DNA from: an uncultured Oscillospiraceae bacterium | GTDB lineage: Bacteria; Bacillota; Clostridia; Oscillospirales; Acutalibacteraceae | Direction of reading: 5' to 3' | Assembly: GCA_900549825.1 (NCBI GenBank) | Contig: URQB01000007.1 | Coordinates: 1 to 64,000, forward strand | DNA: 64,000 bases | The notes under the pieces: generated by a model | Told to the model about the DNA's origin: nothing | Databases searched by the model: none | Seen by the model: the letters and a program-made list of their open reading frames with translations, nothing else | Shown here: piece after piece, positions 48,131 to 57,117 of the stretch | Numbering within the stretch: position 1 is the stretch's first letter | How the letters are laid out: each line of letters starts with the position of its first letter | Program-made: the position numbers and the translations under genes

Positions 48131-51100
48131 ATGCTCAATCAGCGGCAGATCGACCGTATGCTCGCAAAGCTGGAGCGCTTTGCACACACACTGGAGCGTT
48201 CTTATTTTAAAAAAGTCGGAGAAGTCGAAATGCGCGCCTATCCGTCCGACGGGAGCCACCATGAGATCCCGAATGACGGGCTCTTTCAGCCGGTCGAAAA
48301 GGGCTGGCGGTGGGGTGGGGAGGGCTCCTATTGCTGGTTCAAAGGGGAATTCACTGTGCCTGACGCGCTTGCCGGGCAGGATCTGTTTCTGCGGCCGCAC
48401 TGTGTGGGGTATGAATCGCTCCTTTGGGTAAATGGCGTACCTTTTGGAACGTTCTGCAATAAGATTCTCGTCAACGACCACGGCAACCATTACTGCAATC
48501 TGATCCGGAAGAATGCGAAGGCAGGCGAGACGGTCGCAGTCGCTCTGGAATCCTATGCCGGGCATTATGTGATGGGGACGGCGCCTTTTGAAGAAAAGGA
48601 GCGGCCAAGCTATCAGTATTCCTATCATGGCGCGGAGATCTGTGTAAAAAATGAGGAGATCATCGGGTTTGCCATTGATTTGCATACGGTTCGCCAGTTG
48701 GCCTGCGTCCTGCCGGAATCCAGTTTCCGCCGCGGTGATCTCATCGACGCGCTGACCAAAGTGCATGAGACGGTCTATTACGATTCGGGTAATATCGAGT
48801 GGGAGGATTTTTTATCTGCGCTGTGTGCCGCGCGGCCTTATTTACAGCAGGCGCTGGCGGTGCAGAATGCGCAGAGCGCGCCCTTCGCAGGGCTGATCGG
48901 CCATTCGCATATGGATACGGCCTGGCTGTGGCACATCGGCGAGACGGTCAAAAAATGCGCCCGCACCTATTCCAGCCAGATAAGCCTGATGGAGCAGTAT
49001 CCGGAATATACGTTCATCCAGAGCTCGTCCTATCACAGTGAAGTCATCCGCCGGAGCTATCCCGCGCTGTTCGAGCAAATGCAAAAGCGCGTCCGGGAGG
49101 GGCGCTATGAGCCCAACGGCGGCGTGTGGGTGGAGTGCGATTGCAACATTACCTCCGGTGAATCCATGATCCGGCAGTTTTTGTGGGGCCAGCGGTTTAC
49201 GCGCCGGTATTTCGGCTACACTTCCAATTGCTTCTGGTTGCCGGATACCTTCGGCTACAGCGCGGCGATCCCGCAGATCATGAAGGGCTGCGGGGTAGAC
49301 TATTTCCTCACGACCAAAATCCAGTGGAATGATACCAATGAGTTCCCCTACGATACGTTTTACTGGCAGGGGATCGACGGCACCAGGGTATTCACCCATT
49401 TCAATAAAACGCACATCTGGCCGGACGCGGCGGATATTTATCATTATACAGTAGAGAGCGAAGAGGGAGATGTGGTGCGCCAGAAGCAGGTGTCTGATAT
49501 GCGCCTGATCTCTTACGGCTTTGGAGACGGCGGCGGAGGCCCGCAGTTCGAGATGATCGAGGCGGCGCGCCGCTGCCGCGATACGGATGGCTGCCCGCGT
49601 GCGGAGCATGTGCGGGTGGGCGAATTCATGCAGCAGCTTGAACAGTCTGCGCATGATCCGGCTACCTACAGCGGAGAGCTCTATCTCGAGCTGCACCGCG
49701 GAACGCTGACCAACCAGCACCGGATCAAACGAAACAACCGCAAGGCGGAAATCAGGCTGCACGACTTGGAGGCGGTTGCCGTCCAGAAGGCGGTGCAGGA
49801 GGGAGCGGCGGCAAGTGAAGCGGAAATCGTGCCGCTGGTAGAAACGCTGCTCGTCAATCAGTTCCACGATATCCTGCCAGGCACCTGCATCCCGCGCGCG
49901 CATGAGGAGAGCCTGGCCGCGACGGATGCGCTGCTCGGGCAGGCGCAGAAACAGCTTGACGCGCTGACCGGTTACAGGCAGGATGCGGAGCAGCTTACAC
50001 TCATCAACACGCTTTCCTTCGATCGGGAGGATGTACTCTTTCTGGAGGACCGGCCGGGCAGCAGGGTTGGCGGTTACCGTCAGCAGGCTTATACGGATCT
50101 GCGTGGCCTTCAGAAGCGGATGGTCGCAGGCGTGCGGATTCCGGCGCTGTCCAGCGCGAAGCTGTGTTTTGAGCCGGAGGGCGACAGCCCTGTGCCGGAG
50201 TCGGATTCGCCTTTTTCAGAGTCAGGCAATACGCTTTCTACGCCTTATGCAAAGGTGACCTTTGATGAAAAGGGCTGCATTGCCTCCTTTATCGATCTGC
50301 GCAATGGCCGTGAGCTGTGCGGAGAGGGATACGCCCTGAATACCTTCCTGCTGGCGGAGGATGTGCCCGTTTCCTACGACAATTGGGATGTGGACGCGGA
50401 TATCCAGCTGAAATTCCATGATTGTGCGCAGCTGCTCTCCCGCAAAACGGTTTCCACCGGCCCGGTTGCGCACATCATTCGCAGTACCTACCGGCTCACG
50501 CCGAAATCAACGCTGACACAGGATATGATCTTCCTTGCGGACAGCGCCGAGGTGCGCTTCGATACGCAGATCGACTGGAACGACGACCACCGATTCCTGA
50601 AAACGGCCTTTGACACCGCCATTTTCACCGATTTCGCCCGCTTCGAAGTCCAGTTCGGCAATGTCAAGCGCCCCACCACACGCAATACAACGATCGAGCA
50701 GGCGAAATTCGAGGTGCTCAATCACAAGTATACGGATCTTTCTGAAAGCCGCTACGGCGCAGCGCTTCTAAACGACTGCAAATACGGTATTTCCGTTGAG
50801 GGCGGACAGATGCGCCTGTCTCTCCACAAAGGCGGCTGCCGCCCGGATTACAAGGGTGACCACGGCGTGCACAGCTGCGTATATTCCTTCCTGCCGCATG
50901 AGGGCAGCTTTGCTGTGGACAATGTTGTGAAACCCGCCTATTTGCTCAATTACCCGCCCGTTTTGGCAGGCGTTTCCTTCGCCGCTCTGCCGCTTGTCCT
51001 GCCGGAGGCGGACAATATCCTGGTGGAAACGGTCAAGCCCTGCGAGGACGAAGACCGCGCCTTTATCGTCCGGCTCTACGATGCGGAGGGGACTTATACA

Positions 51101-51247
51101 AACACGCCGGTCCGTTTCTTCAGCGGCGCAAAAAGCGTTTCTCTCTGCAATATGCTGGAGGAGCCGCAGGAGACGATTGAAGATCTGGCAAGCGCCTCGC
51201 TCTGCTTCCATCCCTTTGAGATCAAAACCCTGCGCGTAACCTATTAG
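48131..51247 (+). CDS. GH38 alpha-mannosidase
   Basis: A 1038-residue cytosolic exo-hydrolase of family 38, removing alpha-linked mannose from glycans. After an N-terminal jelly-roll-like region (about 1-230), the catalytic barrel starts at IGHSHMDTAW, whose His258, His260 and Asp262 bind zinc, and the nucleophile is Asp372 (FWLPDTFGYS). The helical bundle and C-terminal beta domains follow, giving the usual ~1000-residue length. No signal peptide, so substrates must be imported. ATG at 48131 is ten bases after AAAGGG; ATG 48125 is too close. metallophosphoesterase follows 48 bases later. Confidence 0.92.
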   Translation: MLNQRQIDRMLAKLERFAHTLERSYFKKVGEVEMRAYPSDGSHHEIPNDGLFQPVEKGWRWGGEGSYCWFKGEFTVPDALAGQDLFLRPHCVGYESLLWVNGVPFGTFCNKILVNDHGNHYCNLIRKNAKAGETVAVALESYAGHYVMGTAPFEEKERPSYQYSYHGAEICVKNEEIIGFAIDLHTVRQLACVLPESSFRRGDLIDALTKVHETVYYDSGNIEWEDFLSALCAARPYLQQALAVQNAQSAPFAGLIGHSHMDTAWLWHIGETVKKCARTYSSQISLMEQYPEYTFIQSSSYHSEVIRRSYPALFEQMQKRVREGRYEPNGGVWVECDCNITSGESMIRQFLWGQRFTRRYFGYTSNCFWLPDTFGYSAAIPQIMKGCGVDYFLTTKIQWNDTNEFPYDTFYWQGIDGTRVFTHFNKTHIWPDAADIYHYTVESEEGDVVRQKQVSDMRLISYGFGDGGGGPQFEMIEAARRCRDTDGCPRAEHVRVGEFMQQLEQSAHDPATYSGELYLELHRGTLTNQHRIKRNNRKAEIRLHDLEAVAVQKAVQEGAAASEAEIVPLVETLLVNQFHDILPGTCIPRAHEESLAATDALLGQAQKQLDALTGYRQDAEQLTLINTLSFDREDVLFLEDRPGSRVGGYRQQAYTDLRGLQKRMVAGVRIPALSSAKLCFEPEGDSPVPESDSPFSESGNTLSTPYAKVTFDEKGCIASFIDLRNGRELCGEGYALNTFLLAEDVPVSYDNWDVDADIQLKFHDCAQLLSRKTVSTGPVAHIIRSTYRLTPKSTLTQDMIFLADSAEVRFDTQIDWNDDHRFLKTAFDTAIFTDFARFEVQFGNVKRPTTRNTTIEQAKFEVLNHKYTDLSESRYGAALLNDCKYGISVEGGQMRLSLHKGGCRPDYKGDHGVHSCVYSFLPHEGSFAVDNVVKPAYLLNYPPVLAGVSFAALPLVLPEADNILVETVKPCEDEDRAFIVRLYDAEGTYTNTPVRFFSGAKSVSLCNMLEEPQETIEDLASASLCFHPFEIKTLRVTY

Positions 51248-51295
51248 AAGAAATCGGCTGCCACTAACAAGAGCGTTTAGAAAGAAGGAACAACA

Positions 51296-52693
51296 ATGCG
51301 GCCTAAGCTCTTTGATCCGGAAAACATCCTCCTGCGCTTCGGTGTGCTCTCCGACTGCCATCTCGGCATGGAGCCTGGTGCGGATGATGAGAAGCTGCAA
51401 AAGCTCTTACATACCTTTCTCCATATGGCGGGCGGAGCGCGGCAGCTCCCGGCTGTTGTCATCGCGGGCGACCTGACCAAGCGGGGGACGTCCCCCGAAA
51501 TCAGGCGGTGCGGGAAGCTTGTCCGAGAGGTGATCGACCCGGAGCTGACGGAGCTGTTCGTCACGCCGGGCAACCATGAGGTACACAAGGGCGCGTTCGT
51601 CAAATGGAACCCCTATTATGCAGAGCTGGGCGATCTTGTGTACCGGCATCCGCTCTGCCCCGGCAGGTACCGCTGTGCGGACGGACGGCTGAAACAGGAA
51701 TATTTTCGCTCCTGGAATTTTATACACGGGAATTACCATACCGTAATTTGCGGCTTTCACTTTATCTCTGTATTCGACTATGACAACGATAATTTCCCTT
51801 CTGAGCTCCTCTGGCTGTACCGCCAGATGAAACTGGCGCAGGAAGATGATCCTGAAAAGCCGATTTTCGTCTTCGGCCACTGCCATCCGAAGGATACCTG
51901 CTATGGCAGCTTTCAGGTCAAACGGTGGGAAATTTATAAGCACGAATACCATTGGACGACGAATAACCTCTGCCATGTTCTGAACCGCTTCCCGCAGGCA
52001 GTCTTCTTCTCCGGTCATACGCATTTTTCCGTAGCGGACGAGCGCTCGATCTGGCAGGGGGGCTACACTTCCATCAACACCGGCTCCTCCTCCTATCTAT
52101 CTATTGAGGAGGGCTATACCCAGAATGGGAACAGCCAGGAGTTTGAGGATTCCCATCGGGTCTCCAACGGCCTGTTCGTTGAGGTGGATGATTTGTTTCG
52201 CATTCGCGTCACACGTGTAACGCCGGTGGCGCAGGGAGAATACGGGGAAGCGATCAAGCAACCGTGGATGTTCCCGACGATGCGCAGCCGGGATATGGCG
52301 GCTTATACGGATCAGCGCGGTCGAAGCAAAAAACGCCCCTTTTTCCCGTCAGTGCAGGCTTATGTAAAGCCGGAGGGGAAAGTTGGGCCACGCACAGCCG
52401 ATTTGCTCATTCGCTTCGGCACGGCGTCCGATCCTTCGGATATGGTGCACCACTATGAGGTGCGTATCATTGAGGATGGAACGCGGAAAACGGCCGCCTG
52501 TGCCAAAAAGCTTGCGCCCTTTTACCTCTATCCACAGCCGGAGGAGCAGATGCCTGTGGAGGAGCAGTTTGTGCGCCTGGGTACTGACAAACTCTCTCCG
52601 AACACGCCCTATCAAGTGCGCGTGACGGCCTGCGATTCCTGGGGGAATGAGAGTGTGCCGCTGATGTGGGATTTCCGTACGCCGAACAGATAA
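51296..52693 (+). CDS. Calcineurin-like metallophosphoesterase with C-terminal fibronectin-like domain
   Basis: A 465-residue protein without signal peptide. The phosphoesterase motifs are GVLSDCHLG (D-x-H), AGDLTKRG, GNHEVH, FGHCHP and SGHTHFS, covering all metal ligands. Residues about 370-460 form a beta-rich region ending in NTPYQVRVTACDSWGNES, like a fibronectin type III module. It lies just after the alpha-mannosidase and probably in the same transcript, suggesting a role with phosphorylated glycans or glycerol-phosphate esters, but that is inference. Confidence 0.85.
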   Translation: MRPKLFDPENILLRFGVLSDCHLGMEPGADDEKLQKLLHTFLHMAGGARQLPAVVIAGDLTKRGTSPEIRRCGKLVREVIDPELTELFVTPGNHEVHKGAFVKWNPYYAELGDLVYRHPLCPGRYRCADGRLKQEYFRSWNFIHGNYHTVICGFHFISVFDYDNDNFPSELLWLYRQMKLAQEDDPEKPIFVFGHCHPKDTCYGSFQVKRWEIYKHEYHWTTNNLCHVLNRFPQAVFFSGHTHFSVADERSIWQGGYTSINTGSSSYLSIEEGYTQNGNSQEFEDSHRVSNGLFVEVDDLFRIRVTRVTPVAQGEYGEAIKQPWMFPTMRSRDMAAYTDQRGRSKKRPFFPSVQAYVKPEGKVGPRTADLLIRFGTASDPSDMVHHYEVRIIEDGTRKTAACAKKLAPFYLYPQPEEQMPVEEQFVRLGTDKLSPNTPYQVRVTACDSWGNESVPLMWDFRTPNR

Positions 52694-52711
52694 TCATATC
52701 GCATAAAAGCG

Positions 52712-52741
52712 CAGCGCCGGATCATGGACGATCCGGCGCTG
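52712..52741. terminator. Terminator between metallophosphoesterase and deoD
   Basis: A perfect 12-bp stem (52712-52723 with 52730-52741). The minus strand continues CGCTTTTATG, the plus strand TACCTGTTT; both T-runs are weak. Confidence 0.6.
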
Positions 52742-52760
52742 TACCTGTTTCTGACGGTTG

Positions 52761-53489
52761 TTATTTGCTGATATCGGCGGCAGTCTGCAATGCGATCTCC
52801 ATCATCTGCGTAAAGCTCGTCTGCCGCTCCTGCGCGGAGCAGGCTTCCCCGGTGAACGGGCAGTCGGAGATCGTGCACAAGGCAAGCGCCTTTTTCCCGG
52901 CGCGGGCGGCGGTCATATAGAGGGCTGCGGCTTCCATCTCGATGGCAAGCACGCCCATCTTTTGCCACTTCGCCAAACTGCCAGCATCATCATAAAAGGT
53001 GTCTGAGGAGAAAAGGTTGCCGACCTTCAGCTCAATGCCTTTTTCTCTGGCAATCCGGTCTGCCGTGCAGAGAAGTCCGTAGTCCGCCGTAGGGGCAAAG
53101 GTACCAGGGAGCTCATACTGGCGCGCAAAATCGGAGTTGGTACATGCGCCGAGCCCCGCCACGATATCGCGCACATGGAGCAGGGGGCTGACCGCGCCCG
53201 CGGAGCCGATGCGTATGATCGACTCTACCCCATAGAAATGATAGAGCTCATAGGAATAAATGCCGATGGACGGCATCCCCATTCCGCTGGCCATGACGGA
53301 AATCCGTGTCCCCTGATAGGCGCCGGTGTAGCCCTGAATACCGCGCACATTGTTGACGAGAACCGGGTTTTCCAAAAAATTCTGCGCGATAAACTGTGCG
53401 CGCAGCGGATCGCCCGGCATCAGAACCGTTTTGGCAAAATCTCCAGCCTTTGCTTCAATGTGAGGAGTTGGAATTTGAGTAGTCGACAT
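52761..53489 (-). CDS. deoD: Purine-nucleoside phosphorylase (DeoD-type)
   Basis: A 242-residue cytosolic enzyme that splits purine (deoxy)nucleosides with phosphate. The hexameric DeoD type is shown by IEAKAGDFAKTVLMPGDP, GMGMPSIGIY, IGSAGAV, the catalytic-region IEMEAAAL and DCPFTGE near the end. ATG at 53489 follows AAGGAGG. It starts 15 bases after deoC, giving a nucleoside-salvage operon. Confidence 0.95.
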   Translation of the reverse strand: MSTTQIPTPHIEAKAGDFAKTVLMPGDPLRAQFIAQNFLENPVLVNNVRGIQGYTGAYQGTRISVMASGMGMPSIGIYSYELYHFYGVESIIRIGSAGAVSPLLHVRDIVAGLGACTNSDFARQYELPGTFAPTADYGLLCTADRIAREKGIELKVGNLFSSDTFYDDAGSLAKWQKMGVLAIEMEAAALYMTAARAGKKALALCTISDCPFTGEACSAQERQTSFTQMMEIALQTAADISK

Positions 53490-53504
53490 TTTGTGGATGC
53501 CTCC

Positions 53505-54170
53505 TTAGATTTGACCGGCGAGCTGCTTACGAATCATTGGGACGATCGCGCTCGATCCGATGCGGGAAACGCCCAGGTCCAGAAAGCGCTCTGCCTGTGC
53601 GATTGTGCGGATTCCTCCCGCCGCCTTGATTTTCAGGTGCGGGGCGATATGCTTCTGAAACAAAATGATATCCGCTTCTGTTGCGCCGCCGGAGGAAAAG
53701 CCTGTCGAGGTTTTGATGAAATCCGCGCCGGAACGGGAGACGATCTCGCAAACGCGGATTTTTTCCTCCTGCGTGAGCAGGCAGGTTTCCACAATCACCT
53801 TCAGAATTTTGCCGCGGGAGGCGACGCGAACGGAGCGGATTTCCGATAACACTTCGTTGTCCCTGCCTTCATGCAGAAGACCGAGATTAATGACCATATC
53901 GATTTCCGAAGCGCCGCTTCGGACGGCCTCGGTTGTTTCAATGCATTTGGTCTGCGGTGTCTCATAGCCGTTCGGAAAGCCGACGACAGTGCAAATCTTG
54001 AGCTTTCCTCCCACGTACTGCGCCGCCTTGCGTACATAGCAGGGGGGAATGCAGGCAGAAGCGACGCCGAATTGCATCCCCTCGTCGCACAGAGCCTTGA
54101 TTTCCGGCCAGGTGACCGTCGGGCTGAGTGCAGTGTGGTCAATGGCAGATAGAATCGTTTTTAATTCCAT
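53505..54170 (-). CDS. deoC: Deoxyribose-phosphate aldolase
   Basis: A 221-residue class I aldolase that cleaves deoxyribose-5-phosphate to glyceraldehyde-3-phosphate and acetaldehyde. The Schiff-base lysine is in DFIKTSTGF and the second lysine in LKIKAAGG; IDHTALSP at the start and KVIVETCLL are also typical. It uses the product of DeoD after phosphopentomutase (not in this window). ATG at 54170 follows AAGGAGA; the longer frame to 54290 overlaps the promoter. Confidence 0.96.
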   Translation of the reverse strand: MELKTILSAIDHTALSPTVTWPEIKALCDEGMQFGVASACIPPCYVRKAAQYVGGKLKICTVVGFPNGYETPQTKCIETTEAVRSGASEIDMVINLGLLHEGRDNEVLSEIRSVRVASRGKILKVIVETCLLTQEEKIRVCEIVSRSGADFIKTSTGFSSGGATEADIILFQKHIAPHLKIKAAGGIRTIAQAERFLDLGVSRIGSSAIVPMIRKQLAGQI

Positions 54171-54260
54171 GATGAATCTCCTTCTGAAGCCGGCAGGATT
54201 CCCGCAGGAAACGACTCTTCCCAATCGTTTTCTGTATACTCCATCCCAAAATATACTTTT

Positions 54261-54290
54261 ATTATACTTGAAAGCACCAGGAGAAGTCAA
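54261..54290 (-). promoter_or_regulatory. Promoter of deoC-deoD
   Basis: Minus-strand TTGACT (54285-54290) and TATAAT (54261-54266), spacer 18. Confidence 0.75.
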
Positions 54291-54365
54291 ATCAGCAGCC
54301 TTCCGGCCCTGCGCCTACGGAAAATGGAAAACGGGTGCCGAAAGGGCTTGCGTCCGCACAGATCG

Positions 54366-55283
54366 TTATGGGAGCCGGTTGCCGGCAGCCCGGTAGAGCT
54401 CGTACCATTCCGCCCGGCTCAGCGTGATATCCGCGGCACGGCACATCTCGATCAGGTGATCTCTGTTGGTTGTACCGAGAACCGGCTGGATTTTTGCCGG
54501 ATGGCACAGAATCCAGCTGATGGCAACTGCGCTTTTGGAGGCCTGTTTTTCCCGGGCAATCTTTTCAAGCGCGCTGTTGAGCTCCGGGTATGCCGGGCTG
54601 TCGAGAAACACGCCGCCGAAAAATCCATACTGCAGCGGAGACCATGCCTGGATCGTAATCCTGTTGAAGCGGCAGTATTCAAGGATGCCTCCGTCCCTTA
54701 CGATTCCCGCATCGTTTTTCATATTAACGTTGAATCCCGCGTCGATGATCCCCGTATGCGCCAGGCTGAATTGTAGCTGATTGACCAGCAGCTTCTCCCC
54801 AAGTGCGCTCTGGAGCAGCGCCATCTGCGCTGCGTTCTGGTTGCTGACCCCGAAATGGCGCACCTTTCCGCTCTGCCGGAGCGCTGTAAAGGCTTCGGCT
54901 ACCTCATCCGGATCCATGAGTGTATCCGGGCGGTGCAGGAGCAGGATGTCGATATATTCCGTTTGCAGCCGCCTGAGGCTGCCGTCCACGCTTTTGAGGA
55001 TGTGCTCCTTGGAAAAATCGTACATCCCGTCGTGGATCGCGCACTTTGTCTGGAGCACCATCTGATCGCGCAGGGAAGGGGCCATGCCGAGGGCGGAGGC
55101 GAAAAGTGATTCTGAACCTCCTTTTCCATAAATATCAGCATGGTCGAAAAAGTTGATCCCCTGCTCCATCGCTGTACGGATCAGAGCTTCCGCCTCTCTG
55201 GAATTGAGATTGCAAAGGCGCATGCAGCCTAAGGCGATTTCAGATACTGCGGGGCCGGTGCCGCCGAGTCTAATTTGTTTCAT
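54366..55283 (-). CDS. Aldo/keto reductase
   Basis: A 305-residue NADPH-dependent oxidoreductase. The catalytic tetrad is visible as Asp and Tyr in FDHADIYG, Lys in LQTKCAI and His in LLLHRPD; a GTTNRDHL segment near 265 binds cofactor. The family-typical barrel is complete and resembles the YdhF group of AKRs. Substrate unknown. The ribosome site (AAAGGA) is rather far from the ATG at 55283. Together with the deo operon it forms a row of minus-strand genes, but with a separate promoter region. Confidence 0.92.
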   Translation of the reverse strand: MKQIRLGGTGPAVSEIALGCMRLCNLNSREAEALIRTAMEQGINFFDHADIYGKGGSESLFASALGMAPSLRDQMVLQTKCAIHDGMYDFSKEHILKSVDGSLRRLQTEYIDILLLHRPDTLMDPDEVAEAFTALRQSGKVRHFGVSNQNAAQMALLQSALGEKLLVNQLQFSLAHTGIIDAGFNVNMKNDAGIVRDGGILEYCRFNRITIQAWSPLQYGFFGGVFLDSPAYPELNSALEKIAREKQASKSAVAISWILCHPAKIQPVLGTTNRDHLIEMCRAADITLSRAEWYELYRAAGNRLP

Positions 55284-55361
55284 TGTTATAGGGCCGTCCT
55301 TTCTATCAGGCTGGTAGCTGGTAGTCTACTTGAAAGATTTGCTTCTCCAGATGACAATAAA

Positions 55362-55390
55362 CAATGGGGCTGTATGGCACAGCCCCATTG
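55362..55390 (-). terminator. Terminator of the lipoprotein gene
   Basis: A perfect 12-bp stem (55362-55373 with 55379-55390), five-base loop; the minus strand continues TTTATTGTC. Confidence 0.75.
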
Positions 55391-55418
55391 CGGAGTTTCA
55401 GTTAAAAGTGAATGGCTT

Positions 55419-56321
55419 TTACCACTGGAAGTTCGTGAACGTTTCAGTGCTTTGGATATCGGCATTGATGGTGCCGATACTTGTCTCCATGTTCTCCATT
55501 TTACAGGATGCAGAAAGCTCAGCGGCAGTGATACGCCCGGTATTGATATCCACTGTAGCAGTGATATAACCATTGTGATATTTCATGGTGATCGATTTGA
55601 TGGTGAGAGGAACCATCTCTTGTGCGCCAGCTTTATCTATCACAGACATGCAGGTACCGTACCCGCCCTTTCCACGTTGCGGGTTGGTCTCATCTTTTAA
55701 AACAATTTTGATCTGGTAGGTAGAACCGCTCTTTTTGCAGGTTGCGCTCTGGACATATTGCGCAGTGAGCTTGCTGGCCCAGTTAAATCCTGCCGCCGGA
55801 TAAGTATCATTGCTGCTGCTTCCTTTGTTGACGGTTGTCGTTTCATTTTTGCTGATCAGCTTAACCAACCAGCTGGGGACATTCGCTTTTCCGAGCGTGG
55901 CCTGTGAACCCGGGAATTGCTGCATCGTATATTTTTTGGTATACCCCGGCTTATCCGTCTTGAGCTTATTTGCGGCCTTGTTGTAATAGGCGACGATTTC
56001 AGCCGTTGTCTTCGGCTGACTGTCCTGCTGGGTCTTTATAGTGGGCTCCGTTGGTTTGCCATTGTCCTTTTGGGCGGCTGTAGTGTCGTTTTGCCCGGCT
56101 GTTTCAGACAGATTTGCATCTGTGCTCTCCTCACTCTGCGTCCCCATCTCGGAGGCAGGAGGCGTACTTTCATCAGAGGGCAGTATGTTCTCAGGATCAG
56201 CTGAGTTCGCAACGTCGAGGTTTGAGCTTTCTTCCTCCGTTTTTCCCTTACAGGCGCCCAGCGTAAAAACCAAAATCAGGCATAACAGCAGTGCTGAGAG
56301 CCGAAATACTTGCTTTTTCAT
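55419..56321 (-). CDS. Putative lipoprotein of unknown function
   Basis: A 300-residue protein with a lipoprotein signal (LVFTLGACKG; lipobox LGAC with Cys at about 24). A low-complexity Ser/Thr/Glu/Gln linker (about 30-100) leads to a folded domain (about 105-300) starting KTTAEIVAYYNKAANKLKTDKPGYTKKY. This last part recalls small domains found on clostridial surface lipoproteins, but I cannot name it. It is divergent from an ECF sigma factor gene, with its own sigma-A-type promoter. Confidence 0.8.
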   Translation of the reverse strand: MKKQVFRLSALLLCLILVFTLGACKGKTEEESSNLDVANSADPENILPSDESTPPASEMGTQSEESTDANLSETAGQNDTTAAQKDNGKPTEPTIKTQQDSQPKTTAEIVAYYNKAANKLKTDKPGYTKKYTMQQFPGSQATLGKANVPSWLVKLISKNETTTVNKGSSSNDTYPAAGFNWASKLTAQYVQSATCKKSGSTYQIKIVLKDETNPQRGKGGYGTCMSVIDKAGAQEMVPLTIKSITMKYHNGYITATVDINTGRITAAELSASCKMENMETSIGTINADIQSTETFTNFQW

Positions 56322-56418
56322 AAGACAATCACTTCTCCTTCCAAAATCCGCCGTTTTGGGCGGGATCTAAGATCGTGCGTTTACGATCCTCCTTTCAAAA
56401 GAATTCATACTCAAATTC

Positions 56419-56447
56419 ATAGTAATCGAAAAAAGATGGATTGTCAA
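56419..56447 (-). promoter_or_regulatory. Promoter of the lipoprotein gene
   Basis: Minus-strand TTGACA (56442-56447) and TACTAT (56419-56424), spacer 17. Confidence 0.7.
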
Positions 56448-56565
56448 TCTTTTCTAAAAGAATCGATCGTTTCTTTTGAATTTTAGCAAATTGGCAATGA
56501 GATGCACAATGCTCTGTATCTCAAGCTTTTTATATGATCTTCAGTATGATAAAATAAAAAATATT

Positions 56566-56591
56566 TGTAACAAATTGCTTTGTTGTGCGTC
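56566..56591 (+). promoter_or_regulatory. ECF-type promoter upstream of the sigma factor gene
   Basis: TGTAAC (56566-56571), 16 bases, then CGTC (56588-56591). This is the AAC...CGTC pattern recognised by Bacillus-type ECF sigma factors. No good sigma-A promoter is nearer to the gene, so autoregulation by the encoded sigma factor is likely. Confidence 0.65.
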
Positions 56592-56613
56592 TTATTAACA
56601 GGGAGGTGAAAGA

Positions 56614-57117
56614 GTGGCCAATGTCGATTTTGATCATGTATATAAAACCTGCTTCCGGCAGGTATATGCCTATGTCTTTTCCTTATGTGGGGACCAGCAC
56701 CTGACGGAGGAAGTGACACAGGAAACTTTTTTTAAGGCTTTAAAGCAGATCGACCGGTTTCGGGAGGACTGTAAAATCAGCGCCTGGCTCTGCCAGATCG
56801 CCAAACATACACTCGTTTCCCTGCGGCGCAAAAGGCGGGATTCCAGTCTGGATGGGATCGCTGATGTTCCCGGAGAGGATCTTTTTAACCGGCTGCTCGG
56901 CAGGGAAGAGGCGTTTCAGCTCCATCAGTTTTTGCATACGCTGGAGGAGCCGTATAAAGAAGTGTTTTCCCTGCGGGTGTTTGGCGAGCTCTCATTTGCA
57001 GAGATTGCCGAGCTGTTTGAGAAGTCCGAAAGCTGGGCACGGGTCACCTACTTCAGAGCCAAACATAAAATACTGGATTTATTCGAGGTGAAGCAAAATG
57101 AATCGGATCACATGTGA
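56614..57117 (+). CDS. ECF-type RNA polymerase sigma factor
   Basis: A 167-residue sigma-70 family protein with regions 2 and 4 only. Region 2 contains FRQVYAYVFSLCGDQHLTEEVTQETFFKAL and the region 2.4-like WLCQIAKHTLVSLRRKRR; region 4 has FSLRVFGELSFAEIAELF and ARVTYFRAKHKI. GTG start at 56614 follows GGGAGGTGA. It overlaps the anti-sigma gene by 20 bases. It probably controls an envelope-stress regulon that includes itself. Confidence 0.93.
   Translation: MANVDFDHVYKTCFRQVYAYVFSLCGDQHLTEEVTQETFFKALKQIDRFREDCKISAWLCQIAKHTLVSLRRKRRDSSLDGIADVPGEDLFNRLLGREEAFQLHQFLHTLEEPYKEVFSLRVFGELSFAEIAELFEKSESWARVTYFRAKHKILDLFEVKQNESDHM

Noticed and set aside
48842..49903. A 353-codon minus-strand frame
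   Set aside because: Antisense shadow of the GH38 gene.
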